DNA of 53,440 nt, from contig CAKZMM010000148.1 in the NCBI GenBank assembly GCA_937128505.1, positions 1-53,440 of the forward strand, written 5' to 3'. Below are positions 18,443-27,885 of the stretch, piece after piece. This DNA comes from an uncultured Thermogutta sp. (GTDB taxonomy: Bacteria; Planctomycetota; Planctomycetia; Pirellulales; Thermoguttaceae). The position numbers and the translations under genes were made by a program. The notes under the pieces were generated by a model. The model was not told the DNA's origin. It was given only the letters and a program-made list of their open reading frames with translations, and ran no database searches. Positions within the stretch are counted from its first letter, which is position 1; the number at the start of each line of letters is the position of its first letter.

Positions 18443-18760
18443 AAACCGATGCGAATGGCCCGCGTTTGCGTTCCGGCCGATTTTCGCTGTATTGAACCGT
18501 CGCCGTACCGTGAACCCAACTTTTTTGCAAATCCCCCGGCTCAAGATTATTCCCTGCGAATGGGCAACCCCAATTCAGCCGCACCCCTCTTTAGACGGAG
18601 GATGACGAGGAGAAGAAGGAGGCTTCTCTCGCTGCTAGCTTTTGGGGATCGCATCGAAAGTGCAAACGCGGCGGCAAGTGATCGCCGGGCGGGGGTAGCC
18701 GGTCGTTGAACGATCGGCCGATCCTCAAGGAGGACTCGATGGATCGAGCGATTAACTCGC
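18443..18760. other. Convergent spacer, no gene seen
   Basis: The spacer lies between the beta-helix gene and the end of rlmI. A purine-rich block is at 18597-18625 and a palindrome GATCGGCCGATC near 18712. No clear terminator. Confidence 0.45.
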
Positions 18761-19951
18761 CTAAAGAACGCGGCAAATGACGCACTTCAAATACTCGGTC
18801 TCCGGGCAAGCCAAGAGCACCGGATGATCGGCCGCTGCCCCGCGCTGTTCCAAAATCTGAAAGCTCCGCCGGGTTTTCTCCGCCACACCGGCCAGCATAT
18901 CCAAAAACTGTTGCCGGCTCACCCGACCAGAGCAACTGCACGTGACCAGGATTCCCCCCGGGTGAAGGACCTGCACAGCGAGGCGATTAAGCCAGTGATA
19001 CGCACGAAGTGCCTGATCAATTTTGCGGCGATGACCGGCAAATCGGGGTGGATCGAGAACCACGGCATCGAAGCGACGCCCTTGCCGAACGAAATTTTCC
19101 AGTACCTCGAATGCCTCGCCCACCTCGAACTGAGCATTCGTGAGACCGTTCAACTCGGCGTTTGCCTTAGCCAATTGAATGGCCCGGCTACTACTGTCGA
19201 AGGCGAGGACGGATTTCGCTTGTCCTACGCGCGCGGCCACCAGGGCAAATCCCCCGGTATAGCAATACATATCGAGCATATCGGCGCCGGCTAAATACTC
19301 CGCGGCAGCACGGCGGTTGTCGCGTTGATCCAAATAAAAACCCGTTTTTTGGCCCGCCACCAGATCCACGCGAAACCACGTCCCATGTTCGCGGATTGTA
19401 ACTTGCTCCGGCACTTCTCCCCAGGTACGCCCCGCGGTTGCGGCGACGCCCTCAGCTGTGGCCGCCGCGGGGTCCCATCGAACCAGAATCCCTTGCGGAT
19501 TCACCAATTCAATCAACAGGGGGATCAATTCCTCCGTCCGCACGGCCATGGCTTGCGCCGTAATTTGTACCACAAGGTACGGTCCGTAGCGGTCGACCAC
19601 TAGGCCGCTAAGGCCGTCGGCTTCACTAAAAACCAGCCGGCAAGCCCCCTGAGGCTCGAGCAACCCGAGCTGATGGCGGAGAGCGATCGCTCTTTGGAGC
19701 CGGGTCCGCCAAAAATTCCAATCGAGCTCCTCATCCGCCGACTGAGTGTACAAACGAACACAGATATGACTTTTTGAGTTGTAAATTCCCCGGGCAATGA
19801 ATTGCCCCTGCTCGCTGACCACATCGACCACTTCGCCGTCGGCAACCGCTTCGTCCACAAGACTTACGGAGGAACTTAATACCCAAGGGTGGCCGCGGAT
19901 TAGGGCCAGAGCTTTCTTCGGCTTTATGACCACTTTTTTCCGAATGAACAT
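18761..19951 (-). CDS. rlmI: 23S rRNA cytosine-C5 methyltransferase (RlmI family)
   Basis: 396 residues. Methylates a 23S rRNA cytosine using S-adenosylmethionine. An N-terminal PUA domain (KKALALIRGHPWV, then YNSKSHICVRLY) precedes a central EEHEA-like region (SEADGLSGLVVDRYG) and a Rossmann methyltransferase. The latter has DMYCYTGGFAL (motif I), VLDPPRF (motif IV) and TCSCS (motif VI, catalytic cysteine). Family assignment is strong; that the target is E. coli C1962 is by homology only. Confidence 0.92.
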   Translation of the reverse strand: MFIRKKVVIKPKKALALIRGHPWVLSSSVSLVDEAVADGEVVDVVSEQGQFIARGIYNSKSHICVRLYTQSADEELDWNFWRTRLQRAIALRHQLGLLEPQGACRLVFSEADGLSGLVVDRYGPYLVVQITAQAMAVRTEELIPLLIELVNPQGILVRWDPAAATAEGVAATAGRTWGEVPEQVTIREHGTWFRVDLVAGQKTGFYLDQRDNRRAAAEYLAGADMLDMYCYTGGFALVAARVGQAKSVLAFDSSSRAIQLAKANAELNGLTNAQFEVGEAFEVLENFVRQGRRFDAVVLDPPRFAGHRRKIDQALRAYHWLNRLAVQVLHPGGILVTCSCSGRVSRQQFLDMLAGVAEKTRRSFQILEQRGAAADHPVLLACPETEYLKCVICRVL

Positions 19952-20999
19952 CGATGCGATCCGACTTCCATGCCCATCACTTGGCGGCTTTTATACAGCC
20001 GAATATTTCCCGGTTTTCTCGGGGTAGAGCAAATTATTTGGCTTGATGGCTGGCGGCTCAAACCTGCCGGCAAGGGTTGCCGGGAAGGAGGTGCTAACAC
20101 CTTGACTTGAGGTAGAACGACGCGGTTCATGCCGGCAAGAAACCTTCGCCTTTTGCCCACAGCCGGCCAGCAACTCTTCTTAGGCCGTATTGCCGCTCTT
20201 CATTAATCCCTTTATTTCTTTTTTATTCCCTCAGGCCAATTTCCTTCATCGTCAATCTTGGGAGTCGGGTGCGAGCTTCCGCGACCTTGGCTCTTCAAAA
20301 ATCTGCGTCAAAGTTGATCGTGTTGCTCGCGAAGACATTCGAGCGGTTTTTTATATCAACCAAGCTACCCAAATTACTCAAAGTGTGTATTTGTTATTCC
20401 AGGACTAATCAACCAATCTATGCTACTCAAATTGCTTAGGTTATCGAGGGCAGCCATACGGCGCATCATGCTCATTTTGGTCATTTCATCAATGTCCGCC
20501 TTATACTGCGATTTTCGTTCCCCCTTCGGGATGGATTACCTCCTATGTGCCAAGACTAAGTCCTAAGGAGAACTATATTCCTAAGGAGGACTATATGTTT
20601 CCGGTTGGTTGATTCGGTGTTTGTTCTTCGGATTGGGATCTGTGTAAGCCCACATTAGCCAGGGATCCCGGCCGGCAGGGGACACCCGATTGTGCCACCG
20701 TCATGCATCGGGAATGCGGTTTCGGCGAGCGGTGCCGGCACTTCCGAGTGGCATTGCCTTCACTTGGCGTGCAAGTTACCTTCCGCCCGGAAGCGGGTAA
20801 AAGACGCCATAGTAGGTTCATCTTTTGCGGAGTAAAAGCCGCCGAGACTCAAAAATCCTTCAGGACAAAAAGTTCGGTCGCACTAGGCATCGAGGCAGCC
20901 GTTAAGTGGAGATCACCCCGAATACGAAGACCGGCTTCTTGCCCGGGGATTTGATATGCCTGCTGTGGGTCGAAGGAATTTTCCAGCTTAAGGGAGTTC
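19952..20999. other. Divergent spacer upstream of the polysaccharide cluster
   Basis: About 1 kb without a recognised gene between divergent rlmI and the wzy-like gene. It holds an imperfect repeat near 20358 and 20408 (ATCAACCAAGCTACCC and AATCAACCAATCTATG) and an exact 18-nt tandem pair at 20561-20596. Promoters for both flanks should lie here. Confidence 0.5.
20561..20596. repeat. 18-nt tandem duplication
   Basis: TCCTAAGGAGAACTATAT and TCCTAAGGAGGACTATAT follow each other with one mismatch. Each copy contains an AAGGAG Shine-Dalgarno-like core. Confidence 0.85.
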
Positions 21000-22211
21000 A
21001 TGGCAAACCCGGCTACCAACTGGAGAATCGTAGGCCCACGCGAGTGGGCAACTTTCGGGTCGAGTGCCCCGTCGATCAGCGCGGAGGCTGCGCTGGTAGC
21101 GTTGTTATGGTTCATCCAAGCTGTGGTTTCGCCCATCTATGTGTTTGAATCGGGCTTACCACAACCGGCCGATCTCCTTCTGCTTTTCATTGGAGCATTG
21201 CTTTTTGTTTTCCGGGGATTCCAAGCCCCGGCGATGGCCAAAGGTGGGCTCGGGGCAGTAGCCGGCTTCGTTTTCTACAGCTTGATTGTGAATGGAAGCT
21301 GGTATCTTTTCCTGGGTGATGCGACCTTACTAATCCCGAGTGCTTACTACGCCTTCAATGGCTTTTGTTTTTTCGTAGCGCTTGCGCTATACGACTGGTT
21401 TGGAGCCTCGTTTTTCCGTTGGACCTGTGTCGCGATCATGTGTTCGATCGCGGTGCAACTATTTACGGCACTTCAAATTTGGGATAGCTCCATCAGCGAA
21501 GCGGTACGGGCTACGCTCTTTTTCCGCAATCCGAATCAAACGGCGTATTACGCCGTGCTCACGGGTACCATCCTGCTGCTGTGTGGCCGGCGGGGCCACC
21601 TGCCGGTGGGATTGCGGGCCTTGCTTCCGCTGGTTTTTGTGGGATTGACGATCATCACCGCCATGACGCAATCGCGAGCCGGCCTTGCCGCGGTGGGCAT
21701 GCTCGTTGTCCTTTATTGTGCCCGACGTTTGGTGCTCGTTGTGCTGGGGATTGCGGCGGTTCTTGTCGCCGTGCATACCGAGCCGGTGATCGCGCTGCGA
21801 GAGCAAATCGCAGAGCGAATGGAATCAAAACAAAAAAACCTCCAAGAAGAAATGGCTTACCGGGGGTATGCCCGATTTTGGGAGCAGCCGCAGCATCTGT
21901 GGTTTGGGGCCGGCGAAGGAGCCTATGAGCGTTTCGTAGCCCTCCCGGGGAAGGAGCTGCATTCCACATTCGGCAATGTTCTGATGTCTTACGGGTTGGT
22001 GGGGCTCGGACTGCTGTGTGCATTCTATTGGCAGATCGTGCGCTTTTGCGGCTGGTACGCCTTGATTGACATGCTGCCGATTTGGGTCTACGGCTTGACC
22101 CACAATGGAATCCGACAAAGCGAGTACTGGATCATTCCGGCGCTGATGATCTGTCTTGAGCTGGAGCGTCGCTTTCCCACGGGAATATCGCGGTATGTGG
22201 AAAAGCGATGA
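21000..22211 (+). CDS. O-antigen ligase/polymerase-like membrane protein (Wzy family)
   Basis: 403 residues with about ten hydrophobic segments. The large periplasmic loop and the layout (FFRNPNQTAYYAVLTG mid-protein, ITAMTQSRAGLAAVGMLV, then a soluble stretch with QPQHLWFGAGEGAYERF, and STFGNVLMSYGLVGLGLL) fit the Wzy_C/O-antigen ligase family. It would polymerise or ligate a lipid-linked polysaccharide at the outer face of the inner membrane. AAGGGAG 6 nt before the ATG supports the start. It is the first gene of the polysaccharide cluster. Confidence 0.82.
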   Translation: MANPATNWRIVGPREWATFGSSAPSISAEAALVALLWFIQAVVSPIYVFESGLPQPADLLLLFIGALLFVFRGFQAPAMAKGGLGAVAGFVFYSLIVNGSWYLFLGDATLLIPSAYYAFNGFCFFVALALYDWFGASFFRWTCVAIMCSIAVQLFTALQIWDSSISEAVRATLFFRNPNQTAYYAVLTGTILLLCGRRGHLPVGLRALLPLVFVGLTIITAMTQSRAGLAAVGMLVVLYCARRLVLVVLGIAAVLVAVHTEPVIALREQIAERMESKQKNLQEEMAYRGYARFWEQPQHLWFGAGEGAYERFVALPGKELHSTFGNVLMSYGLVGLGLLCAFYWQIVRFCGWYALIDMLPIWVYGLTHNGIRQSEYWIIPALMICLELERRFPTGISRYVEKR

Positions 22212-22303
22212 AACTGAGGCGGGAGACTTCATTTCGAGAGAAACCGGCGAATCCGATTGGGAAAAGCTTCGGTTGTGCTTCACCCCAAAGCGGCTGCATG
22301 GCA

Positions 22304-22387
22304 AAAAACCATAATCGAAAAGCCGTAATCGAAAGGCGATAGACAAAAAACCATAGACGAAAAGCAGTAGACGAAAAGCAATAAATG
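22304..22387. repeat. 14-nt tandem repeat, six units
   Basis: Units such as AAAAACCATAATCG, AAAAGCCGTAATCG and AAAAGCAGTAGACG run head to tail from 22304, with units of 13-15 nt. The array ends exactly at the start codon assigned to the flippase gene. Confidence 0.85.
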
Positions 22388-23812
22388 GGTATTTCGCCAG
22401 TGGTCTCAGCAGGATGCCCCGTCGCCTCGCCGAACCGGGCAGGTGACCGCAAGAGGAGCCGAGAATCACGCGGGCCCGACGGGAAGGGGGCCTTGCCGCC
22501 GCGGCCCGAGCCCACCCGCTCGCTTCGAGGGAACTTTTCGTGGGCAGCTCTGGGGCATGCGGCCAATGCCCTTTCGCAATGGGGTATTGTAGTCTGGCTG
22601 GCGAAATGGGGCTCGGCAGAGCAGGTAGGTCAATATGCACTTGCCGTGGCCATTACGGCGCCTGTGGTCGAATTCACGGGTCTTCAGCTTCATGTAGCCC
22701 AGGCGACAGATACCCGCGAGGATTTTTCGCTGGGCGATTATCTGTGGACTCGATTGGGAACCGGTGTGCTGGCCCTCGGGGTGATCGCTACGCTGGCCGG
22801 CTTTTCCGGGTATCCAGCGGCGATCCTCTGGAGTGTATTGACCATGGGAATCGCGAAGGTGGTGGAAGGCCTTTCGCTGATTTGCCACGGACGTTTTCAG
22901 CGGGCCGAAAAGCTCAAACTGGTCGCACGCTCCCAACTGGTCCGCGCTATTTTCGGTTGGAGCATCGTGGCAAGCATATTTGCGCTGTCACGAGACCTTG
23001 CGTGGGCCATCGTGGGGTTAGGCCTCGTATGGATGACAGTACTCATCATCCACGACTTGCCGACGGCTTTTGCCCTAGAACATCCTAAACGCTTGGCCAC
23101 GTACGGAAGTTGGTGGCAGACCTTAAAGCCGCCCTTGCTTTTAGCGATCCTCTGCCTGCCTTTAGGATTCGCGGTGGGATTGAACGCTTTGTCCGGTAAT
23201 TTGCCCCGATACTTTGTGGCTGCTTACCTGGGGGAAGCCCAACTGGGGGTTTTTGCCGCCTTGGCATATCTCGGTTTGGCGGCCCGAATGTTCTATCTGC
23301 CGCTGGTACAGACGGTAATGCCGCGTCTTGCGTGGCAGTACTCCCGCCACGATATACCGGGTTTTATCCGGCTTTTGGGCCGGATCATTGCCGTGGCGGT
23401 TGCCGCGGGCTCCTTGGCAATTCTTGCCCTTTATTTTTTCGGTCGACCGGTCATCAGCCTGATTTACACGCCGGAGTATGCGGAAAGAATCGATGTTTTC
23501 GTGCTGATTAGCATCGGGGTGGTTTGCCACTTTCTGGCGTCGATCTTTGTAGCGGCTCTTCAGGCCACGCGAAGTTTCCTCGTTGTTTTGCCGAGTTATG
23601 TGGCAGCCAATCTCGCGATGCTCATCTTGTTGCCCGGGTTGATCCGCTGGGGAGGACTTGCGGGGGCCGCGTGGGCTGCCATTGCGGGGTGCTTGGCCGA
23701 GCTCAGTGTCGCTGCCGTATTGACCGCGGTTCGCCTTCGTCGCGCAAGTGTCGAACACGGCGATCCGTCGGCGGCCCTCGCTTTGGCAGCGATCGATTCG
23801 AATGAATCTTGA
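22385..23812 (+). CDS. Wzx-like polysaccharide flippase
   Basis: 475 residues, with about twelve to fourteen hydrophobic segments from residue 50 on. The MOP/Wzx pattern begins at LRGNFSWAALGHAANALSQW and continues with GSAEQVGQYALAVAITAPV. It would flip undecaprenyl-linked repeat units to the periplasmic face. The 47-residue hydrophilic head before the first membrane segment is unusual and may be partly non-coding. The ATG at 22385 directly abuts a 14-nt repeat array and lacks a normal ribosome binding site, so a later start is possible. Confidence 0.85.
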   Translation: MGISPVVSAGCPVASPNRAGDRKRSRESRGPDGKGALPPRPEPTRSLRGNFSWAALGHAANALSQWGIVVWLAKWGSAEQVGQYALAVAITAPVVEFTGLQLHVAQATDTREDFSLGDYLWTRLGTGVLALGVIATLAGFSGYPAAILWSVLTMGIAKVVEGLSLICHGRFQRAEKLKLVARSQLVRAIFGWSIVASIFALSRDLAWAIVGLGLVWMTVLIIHDLPTAFALEHPKRLATYGSWWQTLKPPLLLAILCLPLGFAVGLNALSGNLPRYFVAAYLGEAQLGVFAALAYLGLAARMFYLPLVQTVMPRLAWQYSRHDIPGFIRLLGRIIAVAVAAGSLAILALYFFGRPVISLIYTPEYAERIDVFVLISIGVVCHFLASIFVAALQATRSFLVVLPSYVAANLAMLILLPGLIRWGGLAGAAWAAIAGCLAELSVAAVLTAVRLRRASVEHGDPSAALALAAIDSNES

Positions 23813-23985
23813 GTTGCCGCTGAATCTTGGAGTTGACACGACCGCAGAGATCTCGGATGAATGGGATCGCGTCGAGGAAAACTTGATGGATCGCGATGCC
23901 GGAAAATCCATGGATACGGAGTTCTCGTAAAAGACTTTTCGCCCCACCCCATTTCTCTTATGCCGGAGCTTAGGAGCATGCGGTA

Positions 23986-24744
23986 ATGGAACTGAGCTGT
24001 GAAACCACGGGTTATTTGCCAGCCGGCGACATGGCCGCGGAGCTTGTTAGGATCCGCGAGCGTTACGCACGTCGGCGGGATGGTCCTCCGCAAGTGGCTC
24101 GAAGCATCCTGGCCCCGGAGGTAATCCTACGGCATCAAGAGCGGGAGCGAGCCATCCTGTATTTTTTGCGGCGGTATGCCCCGCGACCTATTCATCAATT
24201 GTGCGTGCTGGAGATTGGGTGCGGTTTCGGGGGCAATCTCCTCCAATTCCTTCGCTGGGGCTGCATGCCGGATCATTTAGTGGCCAACGAACTTCTGGAA
24301 GAGAGGTGGCAAATCGCGCGGCGGCTCTTGCCGGCGGAGACCGCTGTACGACCGGGGGATGCCTCCCAATTGGATTTGCCGACCGCCTCGTTCGATATCG
24401 TCTTTCAAAGCACGGTGTTCTCGTCGATTCTTAATCCGCAGTTTCGGCAGCATTTGGCAGAGAAGATGTGGCATTGGGTGGCTCCGCACGGGGGTGTGCT
24501 TTGGTACGACATGCGATACAACAACCCCCGGAATCCGGATGTGCGGCGCATTTCCTTGGAGGAAATCCGCAGGCTTTTTCCGGAAGGGGTGATCCATGCC
24601 AAATCGATCACGTTGGCCCCGCCGATTGCCCGCCGAGTGGCCCGCGGTGGAGTTTTGCTTTACACGCTTTTAGCGTCGATCCCTTGGCTGCGTACCCATT
24701 GGTTGTGTTGGATCGGGAAAGGGGAATCAATCAAAAAAGGATGA
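23986..24744 (+). CDS. Class I SAM-dependent methyltransferase in polysaccharide cluster
   Basis: 252 residues. Motif I is VLEIGCGFGGNLLQF (about 75-89), followed by an acidic second strand (ANELLEERW) and LPTASFDIVFQSTVFSSI as motif IV. It probably methylates a sugar or lipid-linked intermediate of the polysaccharide; the target is unknown. The ATG has GGAG about 10 nt upstream. The C-terminal codons run into a 17-nt repeat. Confidence 0.8.
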   Translation: MELSCETTGYLPAGDMAAELVRIRERYARRRDGPPQVARSILAPEVILRHQERERAILYFLRRYAPRPIHQLCVLEIGCGFGGNLLQFLRWGCMPDHLVANELLEERWQIARRLLPAETAVRPGDASQLDLPTASFDIVFQSTVFSSILNPQFRQHLAEKMWHWVAPHGGVLWYDMRYNNPRNPDVRRISLEEIRRLFPEGVIHAKSITLAPPIARRVARGGVLLYTLLASIPWLRTHWLCWIGKGESIKKG

Positions 24745-24793
24745 TGACGCCGAAAAAAGGATGACGCCGCTGACTCGATGACGCCGCTGACTC
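24743..24793. repeat. 17-nt tandem repeat, three units
   Basis: Units start at 24743, 24760 and 24777. The last two are identical (GATGACGCCGCTGACTC); the first shares GATGACGCCG. The array overlaps the methyltransferase stop codon. Confidence 0.85.
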
Positions 24794-24953
24794 TGCGTAG
24801 CCAAGCACCTTCGGCAGTCGAACTCTCGCAGGGAGCTGCCGGACCCAAAAAAGAGTGCCCTTCGGACGGGAAATCGAGGCGGCTTGCAGATTCTTTTCCT
24901 CACCAAAAAGGGGTTAGCCTTTTTGTTGCAGAGTGGCGAAAGGAGTTGGGAAG

Positions 24954-26174
24954 ATGAATGCAGCCCTCATCCCCGCAGGAAAAAGCCCCGCGCTTTCACC
25001 GGAGCCAAAGGTATGGATTATAGGCGGTGCGGACATTGACCTTCGGCTGGGGTTGGTTCGGAAGCTGCAAGGGTTTGGCTATCGGATGAGTGTTGCCGGC
25101 ACGGGGCCGGCGAGTGCATTCGATGAGGCCGGTATCCCCTACTTCGCTTATCGCCTGGGCAATCGCGTTGATCTGCTGAGCGATTGGTTGGGTTACCGGC
25201 AGTTGCTCCGGTATCTTCGCCAGCATAAACCGGATGTGGTACATGCCTTTGACACCAAGCCCAGTATTTTTGGGATTGCGGCAGGAGCTCGTGCCGGGGT
25301 TCCGGCCCGTATTCGTACCATCACAGGGTTGGGGTACGTCTTTTCCTCGGAAACCGTGGGGGCAAAATGGCTCCGGCCGCTCTTGAGCCGAATGCATCGT
25401 TGGGCAGCAGACCGCGCTGACTGCACGACGTTTTACAATGCAGCGGATCGCGACTATTCATTGCAGCATGGGATGGTGCGAGCAGATCGGCAGCGATTGA
25501 TCCCCGGCTCGGGGATCGACTATGCGGCTTTTCGGCGGCAGATTCCCGACCCGGAGCAGCTTGCGCGCTTGCGGCAGGAGCTGGGGCTGGATGATCGGCC
25601 CGTGGTCATCATGATCGCCCGATTGATCCCCGAAAAAGGAGTGCGGGAATTTATCGCGGCGGCTCGGCAACTTACGGAGCAGAAGGTTGCTGCGCAATTT
25701 TTGCTTGTGGGTCCCTTGGAGGCAGCTTCGCGAGGCGGAATCTCGGCTCGGGAACTGCGCGCCGCGGCGCCGACGGTGTGGTGGATCGGTCCCCGCTCCG
25801 ACATTCCCGCGCTTTTAGCCGCCTCGGAAATCTGTGTGCTGCCGACCTATTATGGCGAGGGTCTTCCGCGGGTGTTGCTCGAAGCGGGAGCTGCGGCCAG
25901 GGCCATCGTGACCACTGAAATCCCGGCATGCCGGGAACTGATCACCCATGGGGTAAATGGGCTACTTGTGCCCCCGCGGAATATCACGGAATTAGCCGCC
26001 GCTATCCGCCGATTGCTGGAGAACCACGCGTTGCGGCAGCATGTGGCAGATCAGTTCCACGATGTAGTACGTCAAAAGTTCACGTTGGACCGAATTGCCG
26101 CCACTTGGGCCCAAATTTATGCACAGCTCCTGCGGAAATCGTGTGGAGTCAGAGCCGTTCCTACGGCGGCTTAA
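24954..26174 (+). CDS. Glycosyltransferase family 4 protein
   Basis: 406 residues from the ATG at 24954, which has AAGGAG 9 nt upstream; a GTG at 24933 is in frame but covers that site. N-terminal GT-B domain: WIIGGADIDLRL, HAFDTKPSIFG, ITGLGYVFSS. C-terminal domain: MIARLIPEKGVREFI and the EX7E motif in EGLPRVLLEAG. The GT4 group with the TGLGY(V/A)F motif adds N-acetylhexosamine or galactose units to lipid-linked sugars (family knowledge). It acts at the cytoplasmic face in the same polysaccharide pathway. Confidence 0.88.
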   Translation: MNAALIPAGKSPALSPEPKVWIIGGADIDLRLGLVRKLQGFGYRMSVAGTGPASAFDEAGIPYFAYRLGNRVDLLSDWLGYRQLLRYLRQHKPDVVHAFDTKPSIFGIAAGARAGVPARIRTITGLGYVFSSETVGAKWLRPLLSRMHRWAADRADCTTFYNAADRDYSLQHGMVRADRQRLIPGSGIDYAAFRRQIPDPEQLARLRQELGLDDRPVVIMIARLIPEKGVREFIAAARQLTEQKVAAQFLLVGPLEAASRGGISARELRAAAPTVWWIGPRSDIPALLAASEICVLPTYYGEGLPRVLLEAGAAARAIVTTEIPACRELITHGVNGLLVPPRNITELAAAIRRLLENHALRQHVADQFHDVVRQKFTLDRIAATWAQIYAQLLRKSCGVRAVPTAA

Positions 26175-26662
26175 GTTCCCCGAGTGTAACCATTAGGGAA
26201 TCAGAGAGTGCTTTTTAGTCGCGGAGCACCGTTGGGTGCCGGAAGTCTCCCAGCACTAAATATTTCGCCGTACGCCTCTTTCGTCATACGCCGAGGCACC
26301 ATGCCACGAAAAACCGGGTACACTGTTTCGGAGGCACCGAGTTCGACAGCAAGAAAAGGTCGAAGGTAAGAACCAAGTAACCGGTATGAAGCCGAGAGAA
26401 ACGCATTCCATGTAAATGAGATGGCAAAAGCGCTTGCGCAAAACGAGGCAAAGTGGTGAGTGCTGCCAAGTATAATCCCACCCCGCGAACGCAGCTTGAC
26501 TAAACGGGTCCAAGGCCCGGCGGCTGAGGCAATCGCTAAAGACGGGGGCAAGCTGCCTGATGACACAGGGCGAAGGCTGCGCGGGCCATCGCGGAGGAAT
26601 TCAATGTTGCCGAGACCGGCTTCTGGTTGCCGATTGTTTCCCAGTAAGAGCGAGGCATCCTT
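26175..26662. other. Spacer inside the polysaccharide cluster, no gene recognised
   Basis: 488 bp. A 159-codon reverse ORF (26201-26680) covers it but has no recognisable content and overlaps the next gene's start. It may be remnant DNA. Confidence 0.4.
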
Positions 26663-27460
26663 ATGACCCAAATTGATCAAAAGGAAAAGTTAAGGAGATA
26701 TTCCACGACTCATCCAAACTGTTGTTCCCCCAGTTTGGCGGATGAAGATGAAGAAGTCGGAGAGCGTCAAATCCCGGTAGGGGTGATTGGATCGTTGCAC
26801 TTAGGAGATTTCCCGCATTCAATTCAAATTTATCCGGGAAAACGAATCCTCGATTTGATGGGCTCAATCTTCTTGTTGGCGATTACTTGGCCCGTGCTGC
26901 TTCTAGCGGCTTTGGCCGTAAAGCTAACATCGCGGGGACCTGTGTTTTATCGGGGGGTGCGAGCCGGGCTTGGAGGCAGACCTTTCCATCAGCTTAAGTT
27001 CCGCACGATGTATTGCCACGGCCGTGGCAGGGCCTTCACCGGCCGAAACGATCCGCGCGTCACCCCTGTCGGCAAAATCCTGCGACTTACCCGAATCGAC
27101 GAATTACCGCAGTTGATCAATGTCTTGCGGGGAGAAATGTCCCTGGTGGGGCCTAGGCCCGAAGATTACTCGGTGGTCCAGCGGTGCTATAGCCGAGAAC
27201 AACTGCGGGTACTCTCGGTCCGACCGGGTTTGACGGGCACTGTTCAGGTGCGGAGCTTTCCGGGCTTGGAGTTCGCGATTCCCGAGGGTGAGGACCCCGA
27301 AGCGTATTATCAGCGTGTCATCCTCCCAGAGCGGCTGAAAGAAGACCTGGATTACGTGGACCGTATGTCGCTGGGGCTAGACGTCTGGATCATTCTGCAA
27401 ACCGCATGGTGTGTGCTCGTGCGGGTATGGCCCTATTTGTTCAGGCGACGAACCTGGTAA
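26663..27460 (+). CDS. Undecaprenyl-phosphate sugar-phosphate transferase (WbaP/WcaJ type)
   Basis: 265 residues. It starts polysaccharide repeat units by moving a sugar phosphate from a nucleotide sugar to undecaprenyl phosphate. Motifs: [19 protein letters not shown] (membrane-anchoring re-entrant helix), [25 protein letters not shown] and MSLVGPRPE, all in family order. It lacks the long multi-membrane N-terminal domain of full WbaP, so it is the short (PglC-like) form with a 50-residue soluble head. GAGG precedes the ATG. Confidence 0.92.
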   Translation: MTQIDQKEKLRRYSTTHPNCCSPSLADEDEEVGERQIPVGVIGSLHLGDFPHSIQIYPGKRILDLMGSIFLLAITWPVLLLAALAVKLTSRGPVFYRGVRAGLGGRPFHQLKFRTMYCHGRGRAFTGRNDPRVTPVGKILRLTRIDELPQLINVLRGEMSLVGPRPEDYSVVQRCYSREQLRVLSVRPGLTGTVQVRSFPGLEFAIPEGEDPEAYYQRVILPERLKEDLDYVDRMSLGLDVWIILQTAWCVLVRVWPYLFRRRTW

Positions 27461-27552
27461 CTTCATTGAATGGTCCCAATGCGGCCTTTGCCATCCGATA
27501 TTGGCCCAAGACCGTGAGAGTCTCGGAGTCCGATGAGCGGTTCTGAGGGAAT

Positions 27553-27885
27553 ATGGGTTCGGACAACAATGCATTCACGAGGAGAGGAAAGACATTCACG
27601 AAGATAGGAAAATCATTCACGAAAATAGGAAGAGCTTGCAGGAAAAGAGGAAGGGCATTCACAAAAATAGGAAAGGCTTTCACCAAGATAGGAAAAGCTT
27701 CCCTGAAAAGGGGAAAGGCGTTTAGGGAAAGCAGAAGGGCTTGCACGAAAAGCGGAAGAGCTTTCCAAAAAAACCGGGTTTTCCCGCAAAAAGGAAGAGC
27801 CCTCACGCGAAATGAGATCACGTTCGCAAACGGGCTTGCAGACGAACAACGGATGAAACGGAAAAACGGAGCAAGGAAGCCATGA
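27553..27885 (+). CDS. Possible heptad-repeat protein encoded by the 21-nt array
   Basis: 110 codons. The product would be a lysine-rich seven-residue repeat of the type GKAFTKI, about ten times, followed by a unique tail. Its TGA overlaps the ATG of the DegT gene as ATGA, the usual sign of translational coupling. Against it: the ribosome binding site is weak (GAGGG), the reverse frame is open too, and repeat arrays in this region are usually non-coding. I regard it as unproven. Confidence 0.25.
   Translation: MGSDNNAFTRRGKTFTKIGKSFTKIGRACRKRGRAFTKIGKAFTKIGKASLKRGKAFRESRRACTKSGRAFQKNRVFPQKGRALTRNEITFANGLADEQRMKRKNGARKP
27571..27802. repeat. 21-nt tandem repeat, eleven units in exact phase
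   Basis: The element GCATTCACGAAAATAGGAAA plus one base recurs with its CATTC/CTTTC core at 27572, 27593, 27614, 27635, 27656, 27677, 27698, 27719, 27740, 27761 and 27782, each exactly 21 nt apart. Units differ at many positions. Because 21 is a multiple of three, the array is open in one frame on each strand. Confidence 0.92.

Noticed and set aside
17273-18544. 423-codon open frame on the minus strand opposite the beta-helix gene
   Set aside because: It mirrors a clear secreted beta-helix protein with a perfect ribosome binding site; the reverse product is low-quality, His-rich sequence without motifs.
26201-26680. 159-codon minus-strand ORF between the GT4 and sugar transferase genes
   Set aside because: No recognisable family, overlaps the ribosome binding site and start of the next gene, opposite to the cluster direction.
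27441-27821. 126-codon minus-strand ORF through the 21-nt array
   Set aside because: Open only because the repeat unit has no stop in that frame; no start signal and it runs into the sugar transferase gene.
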